Source: an uncultured Pelagimonas sp. (GTDB taxonomy: Bacteria > Pseudomonadota > Alphaproteobacteria > Rhodobacterales > Rhodobacteraceae). From it: a stretch of DNA of 64,000 nt. Below are positions 47,334-57,303 of the stretch, piece after piece. Both the position numbers and the translations under genes were made by a program. A model generated the notes under the pieces. It saw only the letters and a list, made by a program, of their open reading frames with translations, searched no databases and was not told the origin of the DNA. Numbering within the stretch: position 1 is the stretch's first letter; every line of letters begins with the position of its first letter. The stretch lies in contig NZ_CANMKO010000007.1 of NCBI RefSeq assembly GCF_947498515.1, positions 62,001 to 126,000 of the forward strand. The letters run 5' to 3'.

Positions 47334-48626
47334 TTACACCACGACATCCATCGCGGTTTGATCCCCAACGCCAAAGACCCGCTTGTATCGGGCGATTTCC
47401 TCAGCTGGGCCCATGGCTTTGTTCGGGTTGTCCGACAATTTCACCGTTGGATGGCCATCGGCCTTGATCGCCTTGCAAACCAGACTGAACGGCGCAAGAC
47501 CGTCGTCTGGAGCAAGCCCTCGGAAATCATTGGTGAGCAATGTACCCCAGCCAAAGGACACGCGAACGCGGCCTGCAAACTGTTGGTACAGTTCCAAAAT
47601 TTTGGTCTCATCCAAACCGTCCGAAAAAATCACCAGCTTTTTGGTTGGGTCTTCTCCACGCGACTTCCACCAATCAATCGCGACCTCTGCCCCAGTTGCG
47701 GGATCTCCGCTGTCGATACGAATACCGGTCCAGCCAGCAAGGTAATCCGGCGCATTGCGCAGGAACCCCTCGGTGCCATAGGTGTCGGGCAAAATGATGC
47801 GAAGATTGCCGTCATGCTCTTCGTGCCAATCGGCCAAAACATCATAAGGGGCCCTCTCCAACGCTACGTCATCCTTGGCTAAGGCCGCGTAAACCATAGG
47901 TAATTCATGGGCATTGGTACCAATCGCTTCAAGGTCGCGGTTCTTGGCAATAAGACAATTCGACGTGCCAACAAAACTATTGCCAAGCCCCTCGCCCATC
48001 GCCTGAACGCACCAATCTTGCCACAAAAAACTATGTCGCCGACGGGTGCCAAAATCGGCGATCCGCAACTCAGGAACAGCGCGCAATTTTTCGACCTTTT
48101 CCCAAAGTTTGGTCATCGCGCGGGCATAAAGCACCTGTAATTCAAACCGGCCCATCTGGTCCAAAACCGATCGCCCGCGAAGTTCCATCAAAACCGCCAA
48201 CGCCGGAATTTCCCAAAGCATCACCTCGGGCCAACTGCCCTCAAAGGTAAGCTCATATTGGTCGCCCACCCGCTCCAGATTGTAGTTCGGCAACCGCATG
48301 TTCTCGAACCACTCCATGAAATCTGGGCGGAACATCTGGCGCTTGCCATAAAACGTATTGCCGCGCAGCCAGGTGCTTTCCCCCCGGCTTAGAGACAGTG
48401 ATTGGATATGATCCAACTGCTCGCGCAACTCACCTTCATCAATCAGTTTGGCCAACGGCACATGCTTGGATCGGTTGATCAGACTAAAGGTCACCTGCGT
48501 GTCGCGATTGTTGCGAAACACAGATTGGCACATCAACAGCTTATAAAAATCCGTATCAATGAGGGACCGGACGATTGGATCAATCTTCCATTTGTGGTTC
48601 CAAACGCGTGTGGCAATGTCGGTCAT
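47334..48626 (-). CDS. pncB: nicotinate phosphoribosyltransferase
   Basis: PncB converts nicotinate to its mononucleotide in NAD salvage. The 430-residue protein carries the family motifs LIDTDFYKLLMCQ near the N-terminus, FGTRRRHSFLWQD in the middle and GIRIDSGDPATGAEVAIDWW near the active site. Its length and order are those of the long bacterial form. It stands alone between hisC and the Lrp gene. Confidence 0.97.
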   Translation of the reverse strand: MTDIATRVWNHKWKIDPIVRSLIDTDFYKLLMCQSVFRNNRDTQVTFSLINRSKHVPLAKLIDEGELREQLDHIQSLSLSRGESTWLRGNTFYGKRQMFRPDFMEWFENMRLPNYNLERVGDQYELTFEGSWPEVMLWEIPALAVLMELRGRSVLDQMGRFELQVLYARAMTKLWEKVEKLRAVPELRIADFGTRRRHSFLWQDWCVQAMGEGLGNSFVGTSNCLIAKNRDLEAIGTNAHELPMVYAALAKDDVALERAPYDVLADWHEEHDGNLRIILPDTYGTEGFLRNAPDYLAGWTGIRIDSGDPATGAEVAIDWWKSRGEDPTKKLVIFSDGLDETKILELYQQFAGRVRVSFGWGTLLTNDFRGLAPDDGLAPFSLVCKAIKADGHPTVKLSDNPNKAMGPAEEIARYKRVFGVGDQTAMDVVV

Positions 48627-48707
48627 ACCCGGCCCTCTGATTTCACCGTTTGGTTAAAACAATTGGTTGCGCCCTTGGCAAGCCCGGCTCAGCCTCGAAC
48701 CGTTGGC

Positions 48708-48735
48708 TTCTTCTTTCCAAAAATATCCTGGGGAG
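48708..48735 (-). repeat. dispersed intergenic repeat, copy B
   Basis: On the minus strand it ends GGATATTTTTGGAAAGAAGAA. It follows a GGGGC/GCCCC hairpin region and lies between the Lrp gene end and pncB. It is related to copies at 33086 and 54485. Confidence 0.6.
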
Positions 48736-48812
48736 TCTCGAGCTTGCCTCGTGACGGGGCAGCGCCCCTCACCCGCCCGCCGCAGGCGCTGATCGCAAGA
48801 TCAATCCGCACC

Positions 48813-49283
48813 TTAAACCGGCACCTCCGTCACGTGTTTGACTCGGCTGAGCGCGAAAATCGTATTGGTGCCGGACACGCTGTCATGTTCCAGAACCCGA
48901 CGCATCAGGATTTGTTCAAAATCCGCCATGTCCCGAACCAAAAGATGTAACAGGTAATCCCATTCGCCGGAAATCGAGTAAACTTCGACAATGGTTGGTT
49001 CCAACTCCATCGCGCGTTTGAATTCAGCCCGTGATGCCGCGTCCTGCGCTTTCATGCGCACTTGGCAAAACACGTCCATCTTGCGCCCGACACTTGCCGG
49101 ATCGACAAGGCGCACATGCCGACCCAAAATCCCGGCCTCTTCCAGCGCTTTGATCCTGCGCCAACAGGTTGCCGGTGATGTGTTGGCCTGACGTGCCAAA
49201 TCCGCCATCGAGGCCGAGGCGTCACGCTGCAACAAATCAAGGATGCGTTTGTCGAGATCAGTAATGTGATTGAGTTCAGTCAT
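48813..49283 (-). CDS. Lrp/AsnC family regulator
   Basis: This 156-residue protein, counted from the ATG at 49283 (a GTG at 49292 is also open), has an AsnC-type helix-turn-helix (LDKRILDLLQRDASASMADLARQANTSPATCWRRIKALEEAG) and a RAM ligand-binding domain. It is divergent from the indolepyruvate oxidoreductase gene and so is its likely amino-acid-responsive regulator. Confidence 0.93.
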   Translation of the reverse strand: MTELNHITDLDKRILDLLQRDASASMADLARQANTSPATCWRRIKALEEAGILGRHVRLVDPASVGRKMDVFCQVRMKAQDAASRAEFKRAMELEPTIVEVYSISGEWDYLLHLLVRDMADFEQILMRRVLEHDSVSGTNTIFALSRVKHVTEVPV

Positions 49284-49421
49284 GTGACCCACATTACTGA
49301 AATATGACTTTCACTTTCAACCATCCTCCGCACCATTTTGAACAATCAAACCTGCTATACTGGTTAAAATTCCCGGACGCGCGGGCAATTCGCCCTTTTG
49401 AACAGACCTCAAGGGACCAGC

Positions 49422-52400
49422 ATGACAGATCAAACGCCAATCCTAACCGACTACGAGCTTACGGATCGCTACACCAAAACCAAAGGCCGGGTGTTTTTGA
49501 CCGGGACACAAGCGATTGTGCGGATCGCGTTAGATCAGGCGCGGCGCGATCAGGCCAATGGGCTGAACACACGCGGTTATGTGTCTGGCTATCGCGGGTC
49601 GCCTGTGGGGGGCATTGATCTGGAAATTGGGCGCAACGCCAAATTGGTCGCCGAGGCCGGGGTCGAATTCCTCCCGGCGGTGAACGAAGAATTTGGGGCA
49701 ACCCAGATGATCGGCACCCAACAGGTTGAAACCGACCCGGACAAGCAAGTCGAGGCGGTCTTTGGCCTCTGGTACGGCAAAGGGCCGGGCGTGGATCGCG
49801 CTGCGGATGCGCTCAAGCACGGCAACGCCTATGGGTCGTCCCCCAAGGGCGGCGTTTTGGTTGTGGCCGGGGATGACCACGGTTGCGTCTCGTCCTCCAT
49901 GCCGCATCAATCCGATGTCGCCTTCATGAACTTCTTCATGCCAACCGTGAACCCCGCCAATGTGGCCGAGTTCCTGCCCTTTGCCGAATGGGGTTACGCC
50001 TTGTCGCGGTTTTCCGGCATGTGGGTTGGGTTCAAGGCGATTTCCGAAACCGTTGAAAGCGGTATGTCGTTTGAATTGCCCGACGACCGCGTGTTTGAGA
50101 GTCCTGATTTCACCCCACCCGCCGAAGGTTTGCACTATCGCTGGCCCGACCTGCCCGGACCGCAGATTGAAGAGCGGATGGAGGCCAAAAAGAACGCCGT
50201 GCTTGCCTTTGCCCGCGCCAACCCGATTGACCGCGTTGAGTGGGGGCACGATGAGGCCCGGTTTGGCATTGTCACCACCGGCAAATCCCACCTCGACGTG
50301 CTAGAAGCGCTGCGTTTGCTTGGGATTGATGAGTCGCGCGCTGCGGATCTGGGTTTGGATATCTACAAGGTCGGCATGGTTTGGCCGCTTGAAGACGTTG
50401 GTGCCTTGAAATTCGCCTCTGGCAAACAAGAATTGCTGGTGATCGAAGAAAAGCGCGGCATAATCGAGAGCCAGCTCAAGGAATACTTCTATGATTTCCC
50501 CGGTCAAAAACCCGATCGGATGGTTGGCAAACGGGATGAGAACGGCAATCGCTTGATCCCGTGGACGCATGAACTTGGTGCGGTGATGCTCGCCAAAATC
50601 ATTGCGGAGCGGCTTGATCTGAACTTTGATCTCAAGCTCGCTGACACGGCCGATAGCATTGTGCCTGCGCCAAATCTTATCGCCGTCGACGGGGCGGCGC
50701 GCACGCCGTATTTCTGTTCGGGTTGTCCGCACAATACATCGACCAAAGTGCCCGATGGGTCGCAAGCTATGGCCGGGATTGGCTGCCACTTCATGGCAAG
50801 CTGGATGGATCGAAACACCACATCGCTTATCCAGATGGGCGGCGAAGGGGTGAATTGGGTTGCACGATCAAAGTTCAATGGAAACAAGCATGTTTTCCAA
50901 AACTTGGGTGAAGGCACCTATTACCATTCCGGGTCATTGGCAGTGCGTCAGGCCATCGCGGCGGGCACCAATATCACCTATAAGATCCTGTTCAACGATG
51001 CGGTGGCGATGACCGGCGGCCAAACCGTGGACGGCCCGATTGAAGTCAAAGCGATCGCCAAATCCATGGTGGCCGAGGGGGCCGTCAAAGTTGTGGTTGT
51101 CTCGGATCATCCCGAACAATTTGACCGCGCCGATTTCCCATCGGGGGTCGAGATTTTGCACCGCTCGGAAATGGATCGCATACAACGGGAATTGCGCGAC
51201 ATTCCCGGCACCACGATCCTGATTTATCAGCAAACCTGCGCCACCGAGAAACGCCGTTTGCGCAAGCGTGGCAAGTTGGAGGACCCCAAGAAATTTGCGG
51301 TCATCAATCCACTTGTTTGCGAAGGATGTGGCGATTGCGGTGTTGAATCCAATTGTCTTAGCGTAGAGCCCTTGGAAACTGAATTTGGCCGCAAGCGTCA
51401 GATCAACCTGAACTCCTGCAACAAGGATTTCACCTGTGTAAACGGCTTCTGCCCTAGTTTTGTGACCGTCGAAGGCGGCACATTGAAGAAGCCCAACGCA
51501 GATGGCCACACAGCAGAGTTTGAAACCCTCAAGGCCCGCCTGTCCACCCCGGAATTGCCGAGCCTCGACACGCCCTACGACATCCTTGTCACCGGCGTTG
51601 GCGGCACTGGTGTTGTTACAGTTGGCCAATTGATCGCAATGGCCGCCAACCTAGAAAGCAAAGGCACCAGCGTTCTGGATTTCATGGGATTTGCCCAGAA
51701 ATTCGGCCCGGTTCTAAGCTATATTCGCATGGGCAAAACCGAGGCCGAGGTCAATCAGGCCCGTACCGAGCCAAGCTCGGCTGATGCTCTGATCGGCTGT
51801 GATCTTGTGGTTAGTTCATCCCCCAAGGCTTCGGCCACCTATCGCAAGGGGCATACGCGGGGCGTGGTGAACACGGCGCTGATGCCGACCGGCGATTTCA
51901 CCCGCAACCGCAATGCCGATCTGCGCGCAAACGACCGGTTGAACCGCATAGCCGCCGGCATCGACGGGCAAAGCCTACGCAGTTTGGATGCCAATGCCTT
52001 GTCCGGTGCTTTGATGGGTGACACGGTCTACGCCAATGTGCTGATGCTTGGTGCGGCGTGGCAGGCCGGACTAGTTCCGCTAAGCGAGGCCTCGTTGATG
52101 CGGGCGATTGAGCTAAACGGAGTTAAACCAGACCAAAACAAAGCCGCCTTTACCTGGGGTCGGATTTTTGTCGCCGCGCCCGATGCCGTTGCCCGCGTCG
52201 CCGATCTTCCTAGCACGCCGGTTTTGTCCTTGAACGAAATGATATCGCGCCGGGCCGGGTTTTTGACCGAGTATCAGGATGCGGATTGGGCGCATGAGTA
52301 TCGCCGCGTGATCGAACAGGTGAAAGAGGCCGAAACCCGCGTGTTGGGTCGTGCCGGTGATCTCTCCGAAGCAGCGGCCAAGGGTCTGTTCAAACTGATG

Positions 52401-52853
52401 TCCTACAAGGACGAGTATGAAGTTGCGCGGCTGCATCTGGAAACCGGATTTCTTGAGGGGCTAGAACACCGATTTGAGGGGGATTTCACCGTTAAACACC
52501 ACCTCGCCCCGCCACTTTTGTCCGGAAAATTGGATGCCCGTGGACGGCCAGTTAAACGCGCCTTTGGCCCATGGGTTCGGGTGGGTTTCAAGGCTTTGGC
52601 CCGGATGAAAACCTTGCGCGGCGGGGCGCTTGATGTCTTTGGGCGCACGGCGGAACGGCGGATGGAACGCGCCTTGATCGAAGAATATCGCGACCTTTTG
52701 CAGCGCCTGACAAAGGGGTTGAACGCGGATAACCATGTCGAGGCCGCTCGCATTGCCGGGTTGGTCATGGATATTCGCGGCTTTGGCCCGGTCAAGGAGG
52801 AGGCCGTCACCAAGGTACGTGCAGAGATCGACGCCGCAATGACGGCGTTTTGA
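49422..52853 (+). CDS. single-chain indolepyruvate ferredoxin oxidoreductase family protein
   Basis: This 1143-residue enzyme fuses the alpha, beta and gamma parts of the 2-oxoacid:ferredoxin oxidoreductase family. The alpha domain is N-terminal (GYVSGYRGSPVGGIDLE). The thiamine-diphosphate region holds FCSGCPHNTS and AGIGCHFMA. A four-cysteine cluster lies at Cys633, 636, 639 and 645. The gamma-like domain begins VTGVGGTGVVTVGQLI. Such enzymes convert aryl pyruvates to aryl-acetyl-CoA. I start at the ATG after AGGGACC. It heads an operon with the PaaG-like and thioesterase genes. Confidence 0.92.
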   Translation: MTDQTPILTDYELTDRYTKTKGRVFLTGTQAIVRIALDQARRDQANGLNTRGYVSGYRGSPVGGIDLEIGRNAKLVAEAGVEFLPAVNEEFGATQMIGTQQVETDPDKQVEAVFGLWYGKGPGVDRAADALKHGNAYGSSPKGGVLVVAGDDHGCVSSSMPHQSDVAFMNFFMPTVNPANVAEFLPFAEWGYALSRFSGMWVGFKAISETVESGMSFELPDDRVFESPDFTPPAEGLHYRWPDLPGPQIEERMEAKKNAVLAFARANPIDRVEWGHDEARFGIVTTGKSHLDVLEALRLLGIDESRAADLGLDIYKVGMVWPLEDVGALKFASGKQELLVIEEKRGIIESQLKEYFYDFPGQKPDRMVGKRDENGNRLIPWTHELGAVMLAKIIAERLDLNFDLKLADTADSIVPAPNLIAVDGAARTPYFCSGCPHNTSTKVPDGSQAMAGIGCHFMASWMDRNTTSLIQMGGEGVNWVARSKFNGNKHVFQNLGEGTYYHSGSLAVRQAIAAGTNITYKILFNDAVAMTGGQTVDGPIEVKAIAKSMVAEGAVKVVVVSDHPEQFDRADFPSGVEILHRSEMDRIQRELRDIPGTTILIYQQTCATEKRRLRKRGKLEDPKKFAVINPLVCEGCGDCGVESNCLSVEPLETEFGRKRQINLNSCNKDFTCVNGFCPSFVTVEGGTLKKPNADGHTAEFETLKARLSTPELPSLDTPYDILVTGVGGTGVVTVGQLIAMAANLESKGTSVLDFMGFAQKFGPVLSYIRMGKTEAEVNQARTEPSSADALIGCDLVVSSSPKASATYRKGHTRGVVNTALMPTGDFTRNRNADLRANDRLNRIAAGIDGQSLRSLDANALSGALMGDTVYANVLMLGAAWQAGLVPLSEASLMRAIELNGVKPDQNKAAFTWGRIFVAAPDAVARVADLPSTPVLSLNEMISRRAGFLTEYQDADWAHEYRRVIEQVKEAETRVLGRAGDLSEAAAKGLFKLMSYKDEYEVARLHLETGFLEGLEHRFEGDFTVKHHLAPPLLSGKLDARGRPVKRAFGPWVRVGFKALARMKTLRGGALDVFGRTAERRMERALIEEYRDLLQRLTKGLNADNHVEAARIAGLVMDIRGFGPVKEEAVTKVRAEIDAAMTAF

Positions 52854-52862
52854 GGAGGGATC

Positions 52863-53648
52863 ATGTCGGACACAATCAAGGTTAAGAATCATGGCGTTTG
52901 GGTAGAGATCACCCTGAACCGCCCGGACAAGCTCAATAGCTTCAACGAAGAAATGCACTTGGCCCTGCGCGCCGCCCTAGAAACTGCGCGCGACGGCGGG
53001 GCGCGGGCCGTGTTACTAACCGGGGCCGGTCGCGGGTTTTGCGCCGGGCAGGATTTGGGCGATCGTGACCCAAGCAAAATGACGGGCAAGCCGGACCTGA
53101 GCAAAACCGTTCGCGATTTCTATGCGCCTTTGGTGCGGCTGATCCGGGTTATGAAACTGCCGGTGGTTTGCGCCGTGAACGGTGTCGCGGCGGGGGCCGG
53201 GGCAAACCTTGCTTTGGCCTGTGACATCGTTTTGGCCGGTCACGGTGCCAAGTTCATTCAGAGCTTTTCCAAGGTTGGGTTGATCCCGGATACCGGCGGC
53301 AGCTGGCATTTGCCGCATCTGGTCGGTGAGGCGCGCGCCAAGGGGTTGGCACTGACCGCGATGCCTTTACCCGCGCAAAAAGCGGCCGAGTGGGGGCTGA
53401 TCTGGCACGCCTATCCCGATGCCGATCTGATGGAGGAAGCGCGCGCGTTGACATCACAACTGGCCAACGGACCGACGCTTGGCATGGGGTTGACCAAGAT
53501 GTGTATTCAAGAGGCCGCCACGGCAAGCCTATCGGACCATCTTGAAACCGAGGCCGATGCCATGAAAACCTGTGGCGAAAGTGATGACTACGCCGAAGGT
53601 GTGGCGTCGTTTTTGCAAAAACGCGCGCCCGAATTCAAAGGCCGCTGA
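52863..53648 (+). CDS. paaG: PaaG-like enoyl-CoA hydratase/isomerase
   Basis: This 261-residue crotonase-fold protein has the oxyanion-hole motifs GFCAGQDL near residues 58-65 and AAGAGANLALACD near 107-119, and the FSKVGLIPDTGGSW block typical of PaaG. PaaG converts ring 1,2-epoxyphenylacetyl-CoA to the oxepin in phenylacetate degradation. The rest of the paa pathway is not in the window. GAGGGA precedes the ATG nine bases after the oxidoreductase stop. Confidence 0.87.
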   Translation: MSDTIKVKNHGVWVEITLNRPDKLNSFNEEMHLALRAALETARDGGARAVLLTGAGRGFCAGQDLGDRDPSKMTGKPDLSKTVRDFYAPLVRLIRVMKLPVVCAVNGVAAGAGANLALACDIVLAGHGAKFIQSFSKVGLIPDTGGSWHLPHLVGEARAKGLALTAMPLPAQKAAEWGLIWHAYPDADLMEEARALTSQLANGPTLGMGLTKMCIQEAATASLSDHLETEADAMKTCGESDDYAEGVASFLQKRAPEFKGR

Positions 53649-53649
53649 T

Positions 53650-54045
53650 ATGCAGGACAAGGATTTCACCGGATCGGACGGCAGTGGCATTTTGGCCATT
53701 CGCACCATTGCAATGCCCGCCGATACCAACCCGTCCGGTGATATCTTTGGTGGCTGGCTAATGGCGCAAATGGACCTCGCGGCCTCGAACCTCGCGGCGC
53801 GTTTGGCCAAGGGGCGCGTGGCGACAGTTGCGGTTGAAGCGATGCATTTTCGCGCGCCCGTACAGGTTGGCGATGAAGTCACATTGACGGCAACCTTGCG
53901 ATCAACCGGGCGCAGCAGCATGCGTATCCATGTCGAAGCTTGGGCCCGCCCGATGCGCGAAGAAGACGGAACAACCGTAACAGACGCGGATTTTGTCTTT
54001 GTCGCATTGGATGAGACGGGAAAACCGCGCGACCTGCCGGATTAG
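53650..54045 (+). CDS. acyl-CoA thioesterase, YciA type
   Basis: This 131-residue hotdog-fold protein has TNPSGDIFGGWLMAQMDLAA near residues 29-48, the acyl-CoA thioesterase signature with the catalytic Asp. The start at 53650 lies one base after the paaG stop; a longer frame from 53572 overlaps paaG and is rejected. It probably recovers CoA in the same aryl-acetyl-CoA pathway. Confidence 0.9.
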   Translation: MQDKDFTGSDGSGILAIRTIAMPADTNPSGDIFGGWLMAQMDLAASNLAARLAKGRVATVAVEAMHFRAPVQVGDEVTLTATLRSTGRSSMRIHVEAWARPMREEDGTTVTDADFVFVALDETGKPRDLPD

Positions 54046-54425
54046 ACTTCGTAAAGTTCAAGTGGCAAACCATCGGGATCGGCGAAAAACGTAAACCGTG
54101 CGCCGGTGAATTCATCGATGCGGATGTCTTCGACGGTGATGTCATGGTCGGTCAAATGCGCGACGACAGCATCAAGATCGTCGACAGTAAAAGCAAGATG
54201 GCGCAGGCCCCGAGCCTCGGGTCGCGACGGGCGAGCAGGCGGGTTTGGGAAGGAAAATAGCTCAATCTGACCTCCATCCGGAAGGGCCAGATCAAGCTTC
54301 CAACTATCCCGCTCGGATCGGTGATTTTCGGCCAGCACAGCCAACCCCAAAATGTCACAATAGAAATGCTTCGACACGCCATAGTCGCTGCAAATGATCG
54401 CTGCATGATGAATGTGTCTTAACAT
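54042..54425 (-). CDS. VOC family protein (YaeR-like glyoxalase fold)
   Basis: This 127-residue protein of the glyoxalase/bleomycin-resistance fold has two beta-alpha-beta-beta-beta units. Potential metal ligands are His6 (HIHHAAI), Glu in IELFSF, His in RHLAFTVDD, and Glu in LELYEV. The YaeR/GloA2 resemblance is clear; the substrate is unknown. Its 3' end overlaps the thioesterase gene by four bases, tail to tail. Confidence 0.9.
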   Translation of the reverse strand: MLRHIHHAAIICSDYGVSKHFYCDILGLAVLAENHRSERDSWKLDLALPDGGQIELFSFPNPPARPSRPEARGLRHLAFTVDDLDAVVAHLTDHDITVEDIRIDEFTGARFTFFADPDGLPLELYEV

Positions 54426-54484
54426 AGCGCCTCTGTGCCTCGCCCCGGATCAGGCATGGCACAAATCACATCCACCTCCAATGT

Positions 54485-54510
54485 TTCTTCTTTCCCGACA
54501 TATCCCGGAG
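54485..54510 (-). repeat. dispersed intergenic repeat, copy C
   Basis: On the minus strand it reads CTCCGGGATATGTCGGGAAA then GAAGAA. It lies after the nirN end and after a GGGGC/GCCCC hairpin at about 54533-54545. It is related to copies at 33086 and 48708. Confidence 0.55.
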
Positions 54511-54594
54511 TGAATTGCCGCTTTGTGGCAAGAGGGGCTAGCCCCTTTCACCGCGCCCCCTTTCAAGGGCGCGCAATCTCACACAAGCTAAACC

Positions 54595-56148
54595 TTAGTG
54601 ACTTGTTCCTTCTTCGAAGGTGATCTTGTTCCAGACATTGTATTTGCCCGACGGTTTGCGCATCGGCAAGCGTTTGACAATTTCCAGCGTTTCCGCGTCA
54701 TAAACTAACACCTCGCCATCGTCTTCCCAAACCGAAACCAGTGCGTGGCTACCATCTTTGGTAAATTCCACATGGGCAACGGTCGCGCCGGGAACGGGAC
54801 GCATGGATTTGACAATCTCAAGCGTTTCTTTGTCGATGATGTGCATCACATCCTTGTTCGGACCAAAGAACACATCCGCCCAGACATATTTGGAGTTCTT
54901 ATGGCTACGCATAAAGAAACCGGGGCCTTCGGTCGGGATGGTTTTGACGGTCTTCCACGTCGACATATCGATCACCGAAATGGTCGCGTCTTTGAGGTGC
55001 GGGGTGGCCATCACGGTGCTGTCGCCGTGTTGCCAAGTAATGCCGGAGCCAAGATGCGGCATGCCAGCCAACTCTAGATCGGCAACTTTTTGACCGATCA
55101 CGAGGTCGATCACCAAGCCGTCTTCGCCTTTGCGCGAGGCACCCATAACGTATTCATAGGTCTGATCGAAAAAGAAATCGTCGAGGTAATCAGGCGTGGT
55201 GATTTTACGGATCGGAAAGCGTGTGTCCTGCGGAACCGGCCCTTCGATTTTCCAATCATGCGCCAATCCGCCGGCAAAATAGTTCAAGTCCGGGTGCTTG
55301 CTATAGGAGACTTCCCAAATTTCCGGCACATCCTTGAGAGCAAGGACAAAGCTTTCGCGTGGGGGAGCTTGATAGACGGCGGAAACCCGGCTCGGCGTGC
55401 CATCTTTGCCTTTGACGTCATGCACTTCGGCCACTGAAAGATCATCCGTTGATAGGATGGTCAGCGTGTTGGGTAGGTAGTTGGCCACCGCCAGCCACTT
55501 GCCATCGCCGCTCATCGCGATGTTGCGACTGTTCAAACCGGCGCGGACACGGCCCACCTGTTTCAGCGCCCAAATATCGTACTTCTGCACCCAACCATCG
55601 CGCGACATGATGAAAACGAACCGACCGTTGGGGTCAAATTTCGGTCCGCCATGCACCGCAAAGGGCGTGGCAAAACGATCGAGCACCTCAAAGGTATCCC
55701 CATCCAAAACCGACACATGGTGATCGCCGGTTTCGACGGCCAGCGTGATGTTCATCGGATCAGAGGACCAAACCGGCGCATCGACTGACGCGTAATCTTC
55801 GTCCATCACCCGACTGGCCATGATCTGCTCTTCGCCCCATGGCGGCACGGCCTCTAGCGGGGTTTTGAGGTAGGTGGCGAGTTCGGCGATACGCTCTTCG
55901 CTCAGGTCTTCGGAAAAACCCGGCATCTGGGTGGTCACACGGCCGTCGCGAATAACTGCTTCGACCTTGGGGCCGCGCATACGTTTCAAGGTTTGTGGGA
56001 TCAAAGCCGGGCCGGTACCGCCAAGACGGTTGGCATCATGGCAGTCGGAGCAAAACTCAACATAGTCGGCACGCGGATCGGCCTGTGCCATTGCGGCAAA
56101 CGACATTGACGCCGCAAGCACGAGGGTAAGAGAACGGATCATAGTCAT
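54595..56148 (-). CDS. nirN: NirN, dihydro-haem d1 dehydrogenase
   Basis: This 517-residue periplasmic protein has a signal peptide ending MAQA, a cytochrome c domain with CSDCH at 33-37 and a methionine ligand near residue 75 (QMPGFS), and an eight-bladed d1-haem-binding propeller. It resembles NirS but lacks NirS features in the N-terminal region. NirN carries out the last oxidation of haem d1 and hands it towards NirS. The gene starts six bases after nirF ends. It is the final gene of the nirECFN operon. Confidence 0.9.
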   Translation of the reverse strand: MTMIRSLTLVLAASMSFAAMAQADPRADYVEFCSDCHDANRLGGTGPALIPQTLKRMRGPKVEAVIRDGRVTTQMPGFSEDLSEERIAELATYLKTPLEAVPPWGEEQIMASRVMDEDYASVDAPVWSSDPMNITLAVETGDHHVSVLDGDTFEVLDRFATPFAVHGGPKFDPNGRFVFIMSRDGWVQKYDIWALKQVGRVRAGLNSRNIAMSGDGKWLAVANYLPNTLTILSTDDLSVAEVHDVKGKDGTPSRVSAVYQAPPRESFVLALKDVPEIWEVSYSKHPDLNYFAGGLAHDWKIEGPVPQDTRFPIRKITTPDYLDDFFFDQTYEYVMGASRKGEDGLVIDLVIGQKVADLELAGMPHLGSGITWQHGDSTVMATPHLKDATISVIDMSTWKTVKTIPTEGPGFFMRSHKNSKYVWADVFFGPNKDVMHIIDKETLEIVKSMRPVPGATVAHVEFTKDGSHALVSVWEDDGEVLVYDAETLEIVKRLPMRKPSGKYNVWNKITFEEGTSH

Positions 56149-56154
56149 ATCCCT

Positions 56155-57303
56155 TTAAAGACCGGTGCGATGCGCACGCGCGGTAAAGAAGATTCCCGAG
56201 GGGCTATCAGCTTCAAATTCACCCATCTTCTCAAAACTTTGGGTGTCATAGATCGCCACTTTTCCGGCATCCCGTACGCTTAGCCAAACCTCGTGACCAC
56301 GCGGGGTGAACTCCATATGGAGAACCGCCGGACCGGGTTTGAATTCGTGCACGACCTGTTTGGTCACAGTGTCGATAACCTGAATGGTATCGTTATGCGG
56401 GTGAGCAAAGTTGACCCAAACCTGCCGCCCATCTGGGCGCGCCATGGCGAAAACCGGTTGGCCATAGGTTTTGGTGCGCCCGGTTTCTTGCAATGTGTCG
56501 GAATCGATCCATAGCACTTCGTGATGACCCACCGCAGGCAGGACAAATTCGCCGCCGGTATGCGCCCAACCTTCGAGATGGGGCATCTTGTAGACCGGCA
56601 TTTCTTCTTGCCCGCGACCATAGTTGGGCAACACCCGGATCGGCTCCGGTTTTTCGGCCCAAAGGTCCAGTGCGGTTAGCCCGTCTTCGCCAAACAATCC
56701 GGTGATGTAGGTGCGGCCATTAGCGGTCACTAAGGCATCATAAGGGCGATCGCCCATATCGGGGATCTTGGTGATGTCCGCCGTTCCCGACGACATGTCT
56801 GCGATCCAAGTTTCGCCGGTATCCCACATGGTAAAGACGAACTTAGAGCCGGGTGCGTCAACCAATCCGATGGTTTTACTATCGGTCGGAATATCGGCGA
56901 CCAATGCCAGCGTGTCGGCATCAAAAATGCGCACGCCGCCGGGTTCATAATTGGAGACGGCGACCAACTTCCCGTCATCGGAAATCGCGCCGCCGATGGA
57001 ATTGCCAGCCTGGACCACACGGTTTGCGATCTTGCGCTCGACAATATCGACCTTGGTCAATCCGCCATCACGGCCAAAGACATAGGCAAAACGTTCGTCA
57101 GAGGAGTAGACGAGGCTGGCATGAGAGAGATCGCCAAGCCCCTCGATGCGTTCCAAAGAGGCGCGTTCGGATTGGTCGACCAACAAAACAGAGCCGGTGG
57201 CGCGTTCGATGATCAGGCCAAGATCGCCAGTGGCGATTGTTTCAGCGGACACAGCAGTGCCCAGCGCCAAAGCAAGGGCGCAAACGGTGTTTAGAAGTCT
57301 CAC
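56155..57303 (-). CDS. nirF: NirF, haem d1 biosynthesis protein
   Basis: This 382-residue exported propeller protein is related to the d1 domain but has no cytochrome c part. It begins with GTG (overlapping the nirC stop as GTGA), then a signal peptide (TVCALALALGTAVSA). Its repeats carry GPAVLHMEFTPRGHEVWLSVRD near the C-terminus. NirF is essential for haem d1 maturation in the periplasm. It lies between nirC and nirN with no room for other genes. Confidence 0.95.
   Translation of the reverse strand: MRLLNTVCALALALGTAVSAETIATGDLGLIIERATGSVLLVDQSERASLERIEGLGDLSHASLVYSSDERFAYVFGRDGGLTKVDIVERKIANRVVQAGNSIGGAISDDGKLVAVSNYEPGGVRIFDADTLALVADIPTDSKTIGLVDAPGSKFVFTMWDTGETWIADMSSGTADITKIPDMGDRPYDALVTANGRTYITGLFGEDGLTALDLWAEKPEPIRVLPNYGRGQEEMPVYKMPHLEGWAHTGGEFVLPAVGHHEVLWIDSDTLQETGRTKTYGQPVFAMARPDGRQVWVNFAHPHNDTIQVIDTVTKQVVHEFKPGPAVLHMEFTPRGHEVWLSVRDAGKVAIYDTQSFEKMGEFEADSPSGIFFTARAHRTGL

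Noticed and set aside
49292-49421. Leader ORF or attenuator between lrp and the oxidoreductase
   Set aside because: No convincing small frame or hairpin with T-tract; it is more likely a shared promoter and Lrp-binding region.
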